A DNA stretch of 31,559 bases from an uncultured Oscillibacter sp. (GTDB taxonomy: Bacteria; Bacillota; Clostridia; Oscillospirales; Oscillospiraceae). Below the pieces are notes generated by a model. That model was not told the origin of the DNA and searched no databases. It was given only the letters and a program-made list of their open reading frames with translations. Made by a program: the position numbers and the translations under genes. Positions 31,497 through 31,559 of the stretch are shown piece after piece. Positions within the stretch are counted from its first letter, which is position 1. Every line of letters begins with the position of its first letter. The stretch is taken from positions 1-31,559 of the forward strand of contig CAJUDW010000027.1 of assembly GCA_910584995.1 (NCBI GenBank), read 5' to 3'.

Positions 31497-31559
31497 GGAA
31501 GACGAAGGACGGAAGACGAAGGACGGAAGACGAAGGACGGAAGACGAAGGACGGAAGAC
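31497..31559. repeat. 14-bp tandem repeat running off the window
   Basis: The unit GGAAGACGAAGGAC occurs four times without change (31497-31510, 31511-31524, 31525-31538, 31539-31552), then half a copy to the window end. Each unit is itself two related 7-mers (GGAAGAC, GAAGGAC). The length of 14 is not a multiple of three and no start codon precedes it, so it is probably non-coding. Confidence 0.9.

Noticed and set aside
31497..31559. CRISPR array
   Set aside because: The units are directly adjacent without spacers and only 14 bases long.

Overview
The window is chromosomal DNA from a GC-rich, endospore-forming Gram-positive gut-type Clostridia, most likely Oscillospiraceae (Flavonifractor/Intestinimonas/Dysosmobacter-like). 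The reasons are spoVAC, an S-layer-homology surface protein, an FMN riboswitch ahead of a RibU transporter, many large hybrid histidine kinases, strong Shine-Dalgarno sites and high coding GC. This assignment is inference; no rRNA gene is present.

Layout. 1-690: the 3' end of an unrecognised gene, a strong terminator and debris of mobile or accessory genes, including half of an XRE-type helix-turn-helix. 635-4460: housekeeping genes: FMN riboswitch plus ribU, a Y-family DNA polymerase (dinB) with a possible LexA site, and glyA. 4600-8740: a hybrid histidine kinase translationally coupled (ATGA) to a solute-binding lipoprotein. 8752-11637, minus strand: a secreted CAP-domain protein with three SLH modules. 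11640-13010: a degenerate stretch with an HsdM methyltransferase fragment and a perfect 16-bp tandem duplication. 13012-21700: a signalling block of a receiver-only regulator, a hybrid kinase with Hpt domain, a hybrid kinase fused to a C-terminal DegV (fatty-acid-binding) domain, a methyl-accepting chemotaxis protein and an FMN-binding lipoprotein. 21889-24161, minus strand: hemW and a CmpB-type membrane protein. 24380-24868: spoVAC standing alone between its own promoter and terminator. 24900-31095: a DnaA-box-like cluster, then a divergent type IIA topoisomerase pair (parE/parC-like), a LUD-domain protein and an acidic-tailed lipoprotein. 31092-31559: tRNA-Gly(GCC) with a consensus promoter, followed by two partial tRNA copies, a long hairpin, a terminator and a 14-bp tandem repeat running off the window.

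The most unusual content is the signalling block. It holds phosphorelay parts (His, Asp, Hpt, free receiver) but no DNA-binding output, and one kinase carries a lipid-binding DegV module. Together with the kinase/binding-protein pair at 4.7-8.6 kb it suggests sensing of lipids or small solutes at the envelope, with output to other proteins or regulators encoded elsewhere. The ligands and the wiring are inference. All coordinates and motif positions were read by eye; no database search was run.
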